A stretch of DNA of 64,000 bases. Origin: Dioscorea cayenensis subsp. rotundata (taxonomy: Eukaryota; Streptophyta; Magnoliopsida; Dioscoreales; Dioscoreaceae). The notes below the pieces were generated by a model that did not search any database, was not told the origin of the DNA, and saw only the letters and a program-made list of their open reading frames with translations. Both the position numbers and the translations under genes were made by a program. Below are positions 25,527-38,536 of this stretch, one piece after another. Every line of letters begins with the position of its first letter. The first letter of the stretch is position 1. The stretch covers positions 31,434,625-31,498,624 of the forward strand of contig NC_052490.1 of the NCBI RefSeq assembly GCF_009730915.1, written 5' to 3'.

Positions 25527-28402
25527 ATGCTCCTCCAGCCCCGCATCCTCCCCCGCTTCTTCTTCATCTCGACCTCAACCCCAACTCGTCTCTATCCCTT
25601 CTTCCGCCCCCTCGCCTTCAATTCCACTCTTATCCCCTCCGTCTCCGCCACTCCCGATCTTTCCATCTCCATCCCCCCTTCCTTCTCCGATGACGCGCAG
25701 TCGATTTCCGACGATCCTCAGCTCCATCTCCCTCTCGAGAAGCTCTTCATCCCTCCTGATGTTCAGCTTCCCAAAGGCCCGTTCGTGAGCGATGGGAGGG
25801 TGCTCAAAGGTTCCAACATCGTGCTTGGGCCCTACGCGCGGGATGCTCAGGTCTCCACCGCTGAGTTCGTGAAGAGCAGTAAAAAGACGGAGGATTGCCC
25901 CGCCGATGGGCTTCCGGAGTTCGCCCTCGTCGGGCGATCCAATGTCGGCAAGTCTTCCCTCCTGAACTCTCTCGTCCGGCGCAAGCGCCTTGCGCTCACT
26001 TCGAAGAAACCTGGTAGATGAGTGCCTTTTTCAAACTGTGAAACTATTATTTTCTTTGATTCTAGTCATTGGTGTTTATTTGATTAAGAATCTTGTTTTA
26101 AATTTTAGGAAAAACGCAGTGCATCAACCATTTTCGGATAAATGACAGTTGGTACCTTGTCGATTTGCCTGGATATGGGTACGAATCTATATACAGTTTA
26201 ATATCACTTTTTTTGGTTGATTTTGAATTAGTTTCCTGATTTAAAACAAGGATTTTGCTGCTTGTTTTCGTTTTAGAGCATTTTTTTTTTTCTGTTTGTG
26301 TGCTCTGAGTTTACCTTTTTTTTGTTCAGATAAAAATAACTCGGTTGTTTTCTTCAAATAGATGTTCTGAAAACAGATGGTGAAGCTTTTATCTTACTTC
26401 TCTTAAGCAGTTTTTGGGGTTGGAATGAAGTTAATGAGATGAAACATGACAATATGATCATGCTTGAGAAGAAGCTCATAAACCAACACACTGGCTTCTT
26501 TTTGATTGGCGATTTATAGATTGGTCTGTTCTTGATGGAGGCTAGGTCTGATGTCTGTTGCTAAAGTCCTGGTTAGTTGAATGAAGCAGGCCATAAGAAG
26601 TGTCTTGCATGCAAAACATAGTGCTTTTGAGCGATGAACTGGGATTAGAAGCTTTCCCATTATGGTTCTTTAGAGATTCATAGTTGTGTTTTTTTTTTTT
26701 TTTTTATATTACAAATAGACTGGAAGCATTCAAGCTTGATAAGGTTAGTTTCAATATTTAAGTACTAGTTGATTATTTTTCTTGTTTGAATCATCTTAGC
26801 AAAGTGCAATATTCAGAGCTTCTCATCAAATGATCAAATTTTAATTATTGATGTGTATAGATAGTTCTTGCTTCTTGCAAGTACAGGTCTCACATTTGTG
26901 AACAATTTACTATTGAGTCTGCCATGATAATTTAATGTGAATATTCTGTTGTGCTATGGTTGGCTTGGTGTCGCAGAGGAGTTTGTCTTTGGAAACTTTG
27001 CAATGGTCTGCAGTGTCAGTTAACATCAACCCTTGTCAACAAGATTGAGTACTTGCGATGATGTAGTTATTTTTTCTTCATCAAACTTTGTTCAAGGCAG
27101 ATTATTGTGTGCTTGATTGGCCTTATGGTCACATTTATGTCATGGCTAAAACTTGGTGAAGTTGGTCCTACCAACCTGATGCTACAATTGTAATTTTTTA
27201 CAAAAAGTTTCCTTAAACCATGTCTGCAATTATTGCCACGAAGATTTAGTAATCGCTAGAAAAGTGATTAGCGTTTTTTGCTTGTGTTATGCAACTTATA
27301 TCATTATTCTTTCATCAGCCTGTGAAACTTTTCTGTTGATTTATAACAATAGTCATTACTAATGTGTATATTGAGCAGGTATGCAGCTGCGCCACAGGAA
27401 GTTCGAATTGACTGGGATGGTTTTACAAAAGATTACTTTCTCAAACGAGAGTCATTAGTGTCTGTATTTCTCCTTATAGATGCCAGCATCCCTGCAAAGC
27501 AGATAGATCTGGAATATGCTAGTTGGCTTGGACAAAATCAGGTAACCTTAATGTTTTGAGTTAAAAAATGTTCTTTTAAGAAGATTTTATACCAGTCTAA
27601 TCATATGGTTATTGCCTGTGCCTGTTTCTAGAAATAAAAAGCTTTCTGCGGTGATCATATTTTTGGGATTTGCCAAACTAGTTCATGCATCTTGCCCTTA
27701 TGGGGACTTTGATGAGATATATTCCATAGCATGAAAGCATTATAAACTTAAGTTAGCAAGATGATACCAACAAATAAATAAATAACTAAGCATAATTTGA
27801 TTGATGCCTAGAGTAGCGGAAACATTCTTATACAAGTAAAAAGAACATATCTTGTCGTGGGCAATGCCGCTCATCATCTGATAGAATCTAGATAGAGTTT
27901 TACTTCTTTTTCTTTATTTTTTTAACCTTTTATGTTCTTTGTCTCCTAGGGTGTAGGAATCATCTCCTCTTTTTAGTGAATACTGAAATGCATGAAGGAG
28001 CCAGTTTTTGCATTTCGCAAATCACAATTTTAATAATCATCTTAAATTCCTATAGCTTAGAAAAGAGATGCTTATATGAGTTGCTGTCCACACTCATTTT
28101 CGCGGGCCAATCATAATTAATTTGTTCCACCTTACGATTTCTTGTTCCCTAATGCTCCATCCATCTTCAACTTGCTCCTTCAGATACCGATGACTCTAGT
28201 TTTCACCAAGTGTGACAAACGCAAGAAGAAGAAGAATGGTGGAAAGAGACCGGAAGAGAATGTTGAAGATTTTCAGAACCTCATAAATGAGTTCTTCAAG
28301 TCAACACCGCCTTGGATCATGACCAGTAGTGTCACTAATCAGGGCCGGGATGAAATTCTACTGCATATGGCTCAGCTCAGAAACTACTGGCTAAAGCACT
28401 AG
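25527..28402 (+). CDS. engB: EngB/YihA-type GTP-binding protein, organellar
   Basis: Four exons: 25527..26013, 26109..26178, 27379..27541, 28184..28402, all GT-AG and in phase, encoding 312 residues. The first 50 residues or so are rich in Ser, Thr, Pro and Arg and look like a plastid or mitochondrial transit peptide. The GTPase domain shows G1 GRSNVGKS (136-143), the switch I Thr in GKTQ (165), G3 DLPGYG (181-186), G4 TKCD (248-251) and a G5-like SSV. This is the TrmE-Era-EngA-YihA family, EngB subgroup. Bacterial EngB helps mature the large ribosomal subunit, and Arabidopsis homologues include embryo-essential plastid proteins, so a role in organellar ribosome assembly is inferred. I chose the ATG at 25527. 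The frame extends to a GTG at 25497, which is not a plausible plant start. Plants have more than one EngB paralogue, and I cannot say which this is. Confidence 0.95.
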
Positions 28403-29144
28403 TATGCAATCAAACCACGTATCTCTTTGCAAGATACTGGCTCATCCAATCTTAGCTGCCTTCCAAATTACAAACTAGCAGCTAGAGGATTATGAAACAT
28501 AGTGGATGACTTCAGCCCTGGAAAATGAAGAGTCAGTGAACTTCCTTTTAGCCCTAACCAAGTATCTTTCGACGTGCGCGGTGGTTGCCTCCTTGCCTGT
28601 TGAGAACAGCCTTGCTATATAGCATCTGGGAGCACCTTTGAATTTTTTTCACGGTACATTACATTAGGGATTTTGGAACTTAAGTCTTTGAAAGCCATCA
28701 GATTGAAGGCAAGCAAAAACAGCTCCAAAACTTATCCTGATATTCACCTGATTTTGTGTTTGTACTAATCTTATTGTAAACAGTGTAGATTTGAAGGAAG
28801 TCACATTGCTATATTTGGATTAGTTTGAAAGTGTTATGTTTGAACTGTTTTGACTGAATTAATTCAAATATTTGGTTGGAACCAGCGGCTGGAACTCATC
28901 TTCAAGTGTTTGGAATTTGGATTGAAGTATCACACTATACCCAAAATTATTCCAATCCGGAAAAATAAAAATCTCCAGTATAGTCTAGTTCTAGTTGTGT
29001 GAATTTTAAAATAAAGACCTTGGTTTAAATTTTAAGTGCCACATCATCCTAAACATTATTTGTTCATGTTTTATTTAGTTTGATGACAGGAGAGGAAAAT
29101 AAGCCAAAAATTTAATGCAAATATCTTGAGTGTTATCATTGTGC
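28403..29144. other. 3' UTR and spacer after the GTPase gene
   Basis: Likely 3' UTR to about 28820, then AT-rich spacer. No gene was seen. Confidence 0.5.
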
Positions 29145-29152
29145 CATGACGC

Positions 29153-29752
29153 TAGGGGTGGCATAATGGGTACTGGTATGATTATATGACACGATACGAT
29201 TTATAGAGTTTAAAGCGTGTATGGGTCAGTATAAATGGGTTTGTCCGTAAACATGTCAACACGATTAAAATACACTTAAATTAGGCGGTTAAAACACGCT
29301 TAAATTAAACGGTTTTGTGTCGTATTCGTGTCAATCCGTGTAAATACACGATGTACACAAATATATGAGTAAAAAGTAATTATAACCCATATGAATATAT
29401 ATTAGATTTTAGATATTTATGTATGTTGGACTTAAATATCTAAATATTGATATATGTTTGTTGGATTTTTAACTAATATATTTTGGATTTAATTCAAATT
29501 TGTTTGTCATGAATTTTGTGTAAAAACAGGTTATATGGGTTATGTTATGTTACACGACCCAATTACAGATTAAGCTGGTTAAACGGGCAAATGGGTCAAC
29601 TCGTGTTATACGCTTCATATATGGGTTGTGTATGTATTTAGAAAGCTAGACATAATTAATAATCATATCGGGTCTGAGTTTAGCATTTGGGTGTTATATT
29701 CATATCTTGACACGACACGGTTAGATCCGTTTACACGAATTGCCACCCCCCA
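29153..29752. mobile_element. Non-autonomous hAT-like element (about 600 bp)
   Basis: The ends are inverted repeats: TAGGGGTGGCA at 29153 and TGCCACCCCCCA ending at 29752. The flanks CATGACGC (29145-29152) and CATGAGAT (29753-29760) could be a decayed 8-bp target duplication (5 of 8 match). The interior contains many CGTGTT/AACACG-type words and no transposase. The GGGGTGGCA terminus and 8-bp duplication fit the hAT superfamily. The decayed flanks suggest an old insertion. Confidence 0.6.
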
Positions 29753-29760
29753 CATGAGAT

Positions 29761-31134
29761 CATGTTGAACAAAAGGGTTAAATAATATATAAATTTTATA
29801 TAACGCTAATATTATGTTTTTTTTTCTTATTATTGAATTTGCTACCTTGGAGAGAAAGAATATGCTAAACCAGGCAAGCAATTCATAATGCTATGTGGCA
29901 CGCAGCCAGAAGAGGAATTCATAATGCTGTCCAACGCCCACACAGCCAAAAGAATTCTTCCAAGGATATCCAGAGTCGGTGAGAAATCCTCCCGGATTAC
30001 TAAAATGGAGTAAAAACATTATTCTATTTGTTTTTCAGAATGTAATTTAATGAAATAATAAAAATATATTAACAATTATAAAATTTTTATTTATTAATTA
30101 AAATAATACAAAGAATAAAATGACCAAAACATCCTCATTAAGTTTCTAACATCTGTTTTTTGGTTCCTATAGAGTCTCCCATGACCAATGCATCCCTACT
30201 TACTCTTGATTTTTTTGAATTTACTATTTTACCTATAATATATATATTTTTCTCCTTACTTAGCAGGCTTGCCTGACTAAAGTGCTCAACCAAGCTAGAA
30301 CCAAACACATCAATATTTATTTTTTGACAATATGGCCTATACCTTGGAAGAGAATAAAACTTTTCACTTTTTTTTACGTAAGAGTTAATGACACTATCAC
30401 TCATCTATTATGATCACTTACTTATTATGATCTTCAATTGATCAAATATAATTTTCAATCAATCATCTAATTTAGTTATTAATAAAAATAACCTCATATA
30501 AACCATTAACCAATCTCCAAAAATAAAATTCAACCTATTAATAAAAATATAAAGATATCCCGATTTAACTCCCAATAATAAAGTTGAAATTCATCTTTTT
30601 CCTTTATCAAATTTATTTAATTCTAACTCATAATAATACAATAGAGAACTATTGTATTTCAACTTTAACAAATCTTACCAAAAATAAAAAAAATTGCAAG
30701 AAATAGCAACGCAGAGAAGAGAGGAGGGCATTAAAAAAACATAAATTAGGGTAGAAGTATCCATATGGTGATATTTAATATTAATTAAATTTATAGATGA
30801 TGATCTTTTATTTGGAGAGACTTTTAAAAAATAGATAATAATTTTATTATGGAATTAAATGATCATTTGCAGATTTTAAAAGGGTCTAAATGGTCCTTAT
30901 ATATAATACAAATTAATAATTTAAAATATGTAATTTTAATTAATATCAAACAAATTAAAACCAAGTCTTAAAAAAATAATTAATTTTTCATAAATTTAAA
31001 TAATTACTATTTGCAATGTTGAGAGTGTCTAGGATTAGGAAGTCATCATTTATCTGTAAATACAAATTAATATTTAATATAGTTTTAATTAAAATTAAAG
31101 AAAATTAAAACCCAACCAAACAACACGCTTTAGG
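29761..31134. other. AT-rich spacer upstream of TIM17
   Basis: Very AT-rich, with no supported gene. Short open frames at 30138-30404 (minus) show no family signal. Confidence 0.55.
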
Positions 31135-31141
31135 TATAAAA
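31135..31141 (+). promoter_or_regulatory. TATA box of TIM17
   Basis: TATAAAA lies 106 bp before the ATG. It is followed by a CTTCTC-repeat leader (about 31170-31205), as expected of a plant 5' UTR. Confidence 0.65.
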
Positions 31142-31240
31142 GACTCCTCTTTTCTTCAACCGCGCCGCCCTCTTTGCTCTTCTCCTTCTCCTTCTCCTTC
31201 TCCTCCGCGAAGGCCTAGCTTCGATCTCTTCTCAGCCGCG

Positions 31241-31909
31241 ATGGGGACGCCGGAGACATCCAGGGAGCCATGCCCTGATCGAATCCTCGACGATGTGGGT
31301 GGTGCCTTCGGCATGGGTGCTGTTGGTGGTTCTGCTTTCCACTTCATCAAGGGCCTTTACAACTCCCCCAATGGTGTGCGTCTCGCCGGTGGAGTTCAGG
31401 CTGTGCGTATGAACGCTCCCCGGGTCGGCGGTAGCTTTGCCGTCTGGGGTGGTCTCTTCTCCGCCTTCGATTGCAGCATGGTTTATGTCCGTCAGAAAGA
31501 AGACCCGTGGAATTCGATCATCGCAGGTGCTGCTACTGGTGGATTCCTGCAGATGCGTCAGGGGCTTGGCCCGGCCTCCCGATCCGCGCTCTTTGGTGGT
31601 GTGCTCCTTGCCCTAATCGAGGGCGCTGGCATCATGCTCAACCGCGTCCTTAGTGTACCACAGAACCTCCCTCCGATGGAGGATCCTGCATCTGTTGGGT
31701 TTCCTGGGGCTTATGTGCCGCAGGGCATGCCTTCTCCGCCAACGGTAGATGAACCTAGCACTGCATCGTCGTCTTCTTGGTTTGGAGGTTTCTTTGGGGG
31801 CGGGAAGAAGAAAGATGAGGTTAAAGATGGGTCTGGAAGCGGGAAAACTGAGATCTTGGAGAGTTTCGATTCTCCTAGCGCTCCTATACCAAACTTCGAG
31901 TTCAAGTAG
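31241..31909 (+). CDS. TIM17: TIM17, mitochondrial inner-membrane translocase subunit
   Basis: One uninterrupted exon encodes 222 residues. The N-terminus carries the conserved [22 protein letters not shown]. The Tim17/Tim22/Tim23 domain follows (about residues 10-135), with four hydrophobic, Gly-rich segments and the [20 protein letters not shown] and [16 protein letters not shown] motifs. The C-terminal tail is long and Ser/Gly/Lys-rich (about 140-222), as in plant TIM17-2-type proteins. TIM17 is a core channel subunit of the TIM23 complex, which moves presequence proteins across or into the inner membrane. Length fits plant members, so it appears intact. Its coding region is GC-rich compared with its flanks. 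TOM7, part of the outer-membrane import machinery, lies 24 kb away, probably by chance. Confidence 0.96.
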   Translation: MGTPETSREPCPDRILDDVGGAFGMGAVGGSAFHFIKGLYNSPNGVRLAGGVQAVRMNAPRVGGSFAVWGGLFSAFDCSMVYVRQKEDPWNSIIAGAATGGFLQMRQGLGPASRSALFGGVLLALIEGAGIMLNRVLSVPQNLPPMEDPASVGFPGAYVPQGMPSPPTVDEPSTASSSSWFGGFFGGGKKKDEVKDGSGSGKTEILESFDSPSAPIPNFEFK

Positions 31910-31923
31910 AATAAAAGCGATAG

Positions 31924-33380
31924 GTATGCTTCGTTTAAAACCCTTTGTTTTGTTTTGTTTTGTTTTTTTTAGTGATCTCCAGTTAAATTTTATGGGTCAT
32001 GGTACAATAAAATTTGCTATCATGATACTCTCTTATGTTGTTAAATGATTTTGTCACCTGCCATTGAATTATAATACTTATTTGTCACTAATGTTTACTT
32101 ATCATGGAACCAAATTAGTTTCCAACCTATCTTTATATGTTTGCAAATTGCAATCCTCTTAAGTTGGGATGGGAGAATTGATGATAATTAAGTCTCATCT
32201 TCACGAGCTGTTCCATTATATTGTTGGGCAGTGTTCACTTTGCTGCTGACTATGAAGTAATCAAATGTTTATATTATAGATGAGACTCTTGTTTATGAGA
32301 TCGTGTTTCTATTTGTATTTATGTGATAGTGTTATAAGAGCTGTCATAGTGGGAACTTTATTTTTTGTTCCTTTGTGAATTGAGATTGCTATGAAATAAT
32401 AAGCAATGGATGCCAATGCTTATTCCATTTATATGATACGTTATATTGTGTTTGGATGGAATATTTTGTGGATGATTGACAATACAAGATGTATGATTTG
32501 AAATGTGTCAAATTGAAATTAGTTTCTTCTGTCTTTTAGTGACTGGTTTTGAAAAAAAAAAATTAAGATGATAATAATCTGAGAGAATACCATCTAAGAT
32601 GTATTTTGTCCTGTTTGTGTAAATCTAAGATCACAAGATGTGTTTTTATGACTTAATGTGGCAATGAGTTGAGTGGAAGAAGGAAAATGAAATTGAGGTT
32701 TACTATTTATTCTAGCAATTCCCATTATATGTACAGGACCCTCTGTATTGTCTTATGTTGGAGCTTTTTCACCATTTATTTGCTTGCTAGAAAGCAATGT
32801 ATGCCGTAATGAGTTAGTTGGATTTTGTTGGTAGACTATTACTCATTGTATTGGTTAATGTCATAAAACTTGAGTAATATTGCAAATTCATGCAACTTGG
32901 GTGGAAATTGGACCTTTAAATTAATAATAACTTTTAGTGTTTATTACGAACTTGGTACAAATCTATTGAACAATGCTTTTGATCATGTGGGTCTTGGGTT
33001 AGAACACAACAATGTGTACCATTTTTTGTTCGTTGTTGTAAGTTCAAGAGGATGAGTGTTTATTGTTGCCCTCAATTTGTTTTGAATCAACTTAAATTCA
33101 TATCTTGTTCTTGCATTGAGAATGATGATACGTTGCTTTGCTGTTAGCATATCATTATCCTTATACATCTATGATTCACACTTTAGTATATCTTTGATTT
33201 GAAGAAATTTTTACTACTTATGGCCCTTTAATAACTTTGGGAGAGGAAATCTGATAGTTTAAGCACTATTACTAAATCATTTATGAGTTTTTGAGGTGTA
33301 AGCTCAACTGGTAAACTTTGAAGTTAGCAACTTAGAAAGATGACTTTTCTTGCTTAACTTGATTTATTTTGTTTTCCTAG
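31924..33380 (+). other. Possible intron in the TIM17 3' UTR
   Basis: A donor GATAG|GTATGC occurs 14 nt after the stop codon. An acceptor, a T-rich tract ending TTTTCCTAG, ends at 33380, and what follows (33381 to about 33540) looks like a 3' UTR. The 1457-bp stretch between is T-rich on the plus strand and non-coding, as in plant introns. This is inference from signals only. A simple unspliced 3' UTR using the AATAAA at 31909 is the alternative. Confidence 0.35.
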
Positions 33381-33540
33381 GTAACTTTCATGCGGACAGC
33401 TGATAGCCGATGATTCTTGAATACACCCAAAATTGTGTTGCGAGACTGTGAAGCCTAAAACTCTATGAAATATATTCGTATTAGATTAAGCGCGCTTCGT
33501 GTCTTCTACATAAATTTTCTTCTTTTGAGCTGTTTATTTG

Positions 33541-36500
33541 TATTTGTCGGATAGAAACTGGTAGGTTATTAGCTTTGCTTACTAGGTTCATCTCTTAAAA
33601 CTAAAGGTTATGAATGACACAGGAGACTGGATCCTGGACATTGCTTTTGTTGGCTGAGTCAAGAAAAACATTGATACATCTGTCCCAAATTTTGTTAATA
33701 TCTGTGCTACTGTATGAATGTCCCGACTTAATGATGGTTTGCATTTTATGATATAATGCCATTTTCTAATAATTCTCTAAGTGTTATTTTGATCTGGGGC
33801 TTCTACTAACCTTGTGTAACAGCAGTGTGTTGTTACCTATATCTATTTGGATTTGGTTTGGTTTCTTCTTCTGATTTCAAGATTGTACTTTCTTGTTCTA
33901 TGATTTGGCTGCTTTGCAGACTTTACCAACTAAATGAGTTTTATTTGATGACCGTCAGTCTTGTTACATCTACTGGACTGATTATAATATGTTTGTGTGG
34001 TCTTACCTTCCTCTGTTGTTGTTGTTTTTTTTTTTTACCGACAAGCTATTGATCTTTACCTTATTGTATTATGAATTAATTTTTTTATTGGTTTTTCATC
34101 TTTTAAAATCCATAAATTTTCTAAAATGAAAGATTGTATTATCTTTAACTATTTTTAATTGTCAATGATTTAGTGAATGTGCATGACTTGAAGAACTTAA
34201 CTTTATTTCAATTTGAGTGTTAATATGGTTTAACATGCTTCTCATAAATATTATTTATTTTAAAGCAAGTCATTTTACCAGAGTATTTTTTTCATTGATT
34301 CATATCTGTGCATATGTATATGCACGTCAATTAAATGTTACTCTTGAATGAAACAGTACATGAAAAAGTTTAACTCTTTTGAAGTAACTCACCTATATGA
34401 AATCTACATAAACTGTACTAATTAGATTAGTTTATACATGTGTCTTTGTATCAAATAGATCATTTCATTTGGTTCTGATGCAAGTGCTTGGCTTGCAAAA
34501 TCTCATGAGAGAAACAATCACACAGTTTTATTTTTATTTTACAAAAACGATAAATATTGTCAAATGGATAGTCAAATACAGAGGTGCATTAGTTATGGTA
34601 GTTTAACGACCTTTTAAGAATTTATCATGTAGAACGTGTTAATACACGGGGTAATGAAAGCTTATCACATGTACTCAAGATGATATATTAGAAATTATAA
34701 CGTTACAATGGCAAATTGCCCTACCATGTAACTTTAAAAGAGTGAAAAATATGACTTCTTTCATAAAAGATCTGTAGTATGACTCAATTGAACAGGGCAT
34801 AAATAATATTAAAACAGTATGAGATCATAGAATTTCAACCCCACACCTACCACTTAACACTACCCAAGTGTTAGCTATCTTCACTTAATCAATCTAACAT
34901 ATAAATTAAGTTATAAAAATTGGAGTTGCATCCTGTGAAACACACTGTGACGAGGGTGGTCCACCTGCAGCACTAATGTACTGTTTCAATCTTCGCTATC
35001 ATTGAATTCCATTATAATCATGCACCAATTGAAAGAGCTTGAGTGCATGCAACACATCTAAAATTTTTGTATGCATGACTCTTTAGTTCTAATAAACAAA
35101 AGCACTTGTCTTTTTGCTTCTTGATCGGCCATTTCATATGCACTTTGTATGTACCCCATTCCTCACTTTTTCCCTTCTAAATAGCCCACATTTTTCCTTT
35201 TGCAAAAGCAATCAAGAACTCTTATCTCTGCTTACATTCCATTCACTACTAGTTCTGTTTTCAAATCTCCAAATTCAGTATCATGCTTCTACCTAACATT
35301 GTTCCTTCATTCCTCCATTAATGCACTATTTTATTTCATTTTAAACCTACTGATTCAATAGTCACCATTAAGCCAAGAATGAAAACCACAAGTGGAGGCT
35401 CTAATCCATTGTTGCAAACTCTCTAAGTGGAAGCAGCTCCAAGATAACGTTTCTCCTTTTAGTAATGAAGTATTGCATCACAAGAAAAGATTATGAGGAG
35501 TTGTGTGTTTCATTATAAAACTTAAGTGAGTGGACTTCCGGGTCTACTCTCTTGAGAATGTCTCAGGAGAAGTGGGGGAAATGATGTTAACTTGGATTCC
35601 ATCTTCTTTACTTTCCCAGTGGTGGGATGTGTGGGGTTACTTGGAGATGAACAAACTACTACTTTTCTTTTATGCCTTAAACTCAACTATTAAAAGGAAG
35701 CCTACTGCATTTCCGTTCATTGTAACTTTAGAATCATTTCCTTTGACAATTTAAGTTGCTTCAAAGTTGGTTGGTATATAGAAAGAGTGCAAGAATTGGA
35801 GTGTTGAGATAGCATGCAAGGGCTCACTATGTGAAATGTTTTTCGATACTTTGAAAAGTTAGCAGAATCAATCAGAATGTATCATTGTTTTCTTTGTTTG
35901 ATGAAATTCTTAGTATTTTGATTAAGAGTAAGCCTTACGTTCTATCAAAAGGCATGCTTTGATTCATAGAGAAAGAGATAGTGCTTAAATGCACTTTGTT
36001 CCTCTATTCATCTAGAACTAGACAAGCCTTCTGTCACTCTCTCTGACCATTATTCTATATCTGTTTAAGTCAAACATGATAATGTAGTTTGGTGATGGAA
36101 ATGCATCCAATTCTTTCAAGCATTATGCTTTTATTACCAAAAAGAATACACGTGAAACCTCGAATGCTTGATTCTGCACTCCCTTTTTTATCTCTTCACA
36201 TCTCTCACTTTGTAATGGAATAGTTTAGTGCTGCTTTAGTTTATTATTATCAATCTCTTTCTACTGTTAGTTTACTTTAGATGGTAAAGAGTTAATCAAA
36301 TCTGAACACTCTTTCAGTTCATATCACCGATAGCTTTTATGATTATCATGATGGCACCTTGTCACTTCCCTTGTTGATCTTTTACGTATATATTTTTCGG
36401 CTTAATCATGCATTCAGTACTTCAGTGATTACTGGTCTAGATACTTCACTGACGACGGGCTTTGCTTGAAGGAAGTGAGTGCTGTGCCCACACATATTTC

Positions 36501-38463
36501 TTGGGAAAAAACTTTTTTTTCCACAATTGATTAGTTTTACTTTTGTTGTCAACTTGATTATAATACAATCGATGCTTTAATTGGCGGCGCAAGTACTAAT
36601 TGAACTTTTGATGAGCTTGAGGCAGACAACCTTACAATGGGTCCTACATATTGTGCTTGTTTCAATTGAAACTATGAGTGATTATGCTGAATTTTTAAAC
36701 CTTGTTACAATTGTTAGTTCAATCAATCAATCAATAGGAAACAGAGGCAAGGATTTCTGAAATGAATCTTTAAGCAAGAACTTAAGCAGCAAAGAATCTC
36801 TTAAGAGTGCATGGGAATAAAAACTTAGAAATTGCAATGAAGATATGCTGACATTTCAGTGACTTAATTTGTGAAATGGCGAAATGGAATATATATATAT
36901 ATATATATATTTATGGTGCTCACAAGAAGGCTTATTAAGGGGCCATGGGAATGTCTAAGCATTCAATGAAACAAGCTATCATGCTTCCACGCGTGAAAAC
37001 CAATACCATGGTGCTACCTTGGACCCAACTTATATATTCATCTTATTTAATGCCTTATGTGGTGCTTTTATCTTCCTTGTTAGAATATAAATGAAAATCA
37101 AATGGTTAGTAAACTAGCAGCACTTGATCTTATTTTGAAAAACGAAGGTGAGACAATCAAAAGATCTCGAGTTTAAGACTCATTAAAAACAATAATGGTA
37201 ATAAGTCATCAATTGTGGATGTGGGCTCATAAGCCAATACTTTGGTCCTCGGCTGAGGGTGATCGAGCATGTTAGAGATTAATTCTTAATCCATGCATGC
37301 ACCCTTATTGTATATAGCGCTTGTCGCTTTCATCAATATATATATATATATGAAAAGCAACTCAAAAAGACTCAAGTCGGGGGACTCGCAATCTTGACTA
37401 TCAAGTGTAGTCTTGACTTTCCGAGCTTGGAGAGATGACTCGCAATCTCATGACAAAAGAGTTAAATTCCCCCTCCCCTGATATTGACGCTCAGGAATTC
37501 TTTACCCTTCATCAATCCATGCAAAGATCTCAATCTTTATCAGAGACTTATCTCCAATATATTTCTTATATAGATTGTTGGTTAACATAGAATTTCAACG
37601 GATTTTGGATTCTTGAACTTTTATCAGTTGATAAAAATTGTTCTCTGGTGTGTTTAACTTCCTCCACTCCTCACAAGTCACAATTACTACTAGTTCCTTG
37701 CAGAAAAAACAAAAGGAGGATTCCTTTCAAAAATTTTCTTTTATAAACCTATCATCTCTTTTCAGAATTATTCACCACAAAGTGTTCTCTTTTTATATGA
37801 AAAATCATTATCTAGAACATCTTTTATTTGGCACATTACTTTCTCTGTTTTTGCTCACTTACCAAGCGTATACGTACTATGAAGATAGAGGCATAGTCAG
37901 AGATAGAGATGCAGAGCTTCTTTGCTTCTTTCTTATGGAAAGTATAAGAATCTGATACTTTTAGACTACTTGTTTTATATGTATATATGTTTATATATAT
38001 ATATATATATATATATGTTCATGAACATAGAGGCCATTTTTTATTTTTCCAAAATATATCCTAAGTTTTAATGACATCAATGCTTAGCACAAAAACCATG
38101 CACTTTGCCAGGCATAATCAATTCTTGTATTTATTAATTGGCAGGGATTTCAACAACAATTGGAGCTGCGCTTCAATTAAGGGACATGAACCTAACTAGT
38201 GCTAAAAAAACAGGACATCTTCTAGAAAAAACAAAAGAAAGCTCTTTATCAAAAAGGACATGAAGATGAAGGATTCCCCTTAACCATATGGAACATAACT
38301 AGGCTCCCGCCGTCCTACATTTAATATTAACCTGATAACTAGCTCTAGCTCGAGTAGGCCAGTCCAGCAACTAAACTTGAGTGGATCCAACCAGGAATCA
38401 ATCCCAAGCTTAATTAAGATCAATATAAATATCCCAAGAACTCATCATCTCGTACGTTAGCCT
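33541..38463. other. Long intergenic region between TIM17 and YUCCA
   Basis: About 4.9 kb with no supported gene. It has (TA)n runs near 36891, 37340 and 37994, and a possible SINE-like stretch at 37167-37290. Open frames of 60-105 codons at 35114, 35530 and 37638 have no recognisable family. Regulatory sequence for YUCCA is probably in the last 1-2 kb. Confidence 0.5.
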
Positions 38464-38471
38464 TATATATA
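38464..38471 (+). promoter_or_regulatory. TATA box of YUCCA
   Basis: TATATATA lies 73 bp before the main ATG, giving a start site near 38495 and a short leader. Confidence 0.55.
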
Positions 38472-38519
38472 CACACAAGCACACTGACACACTGCCTCAT
38501 CTCATCAAAGTACTCAAGG

Positions 38520-38531
38520 ATGAGAAAATAA
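38520..38531 (+). CDS. Three-codon upstream ORF (Met-Arg-Lys-stop)
   Basis: ATG AGA AAA TAA ends 5 nt before the YUCCA ATG at 38537. If the start site lies at the expected distance from the TATA box, this minimal ORF is in the leader and its stop nearly abuts the main start. Translation of YUCCA would then need leaky scanning past this ATG (context AAGGATGA, with A at -3) or very short-range reinitiation. It may lower basal translation. Confidence 0.55.
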   Translation: MRK

Positions 38532-38536
38532 GTCTC

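Noticed and set aside
31471-32048. Additional open frames overlapping TIM17
   Set aside because: They are out-of-frame or antisense shadows of the TIM17 exon.
37167-37190. tRNA gene suggested by a GAGTTTAAGACTC-like B box
   Set aside because: No A box at the right distance, no cloverleaf and no anticodon arm. At most a SINE-like remnant.
35114-37955. Plus-strand open frames of 60-105 codons between TIM17 and YUCCA
   Set aside because: Ser/Phe/Leu-rich readings typical of T-rich non-coding DNA, with no conserved motif and no consistent splice neighbours.
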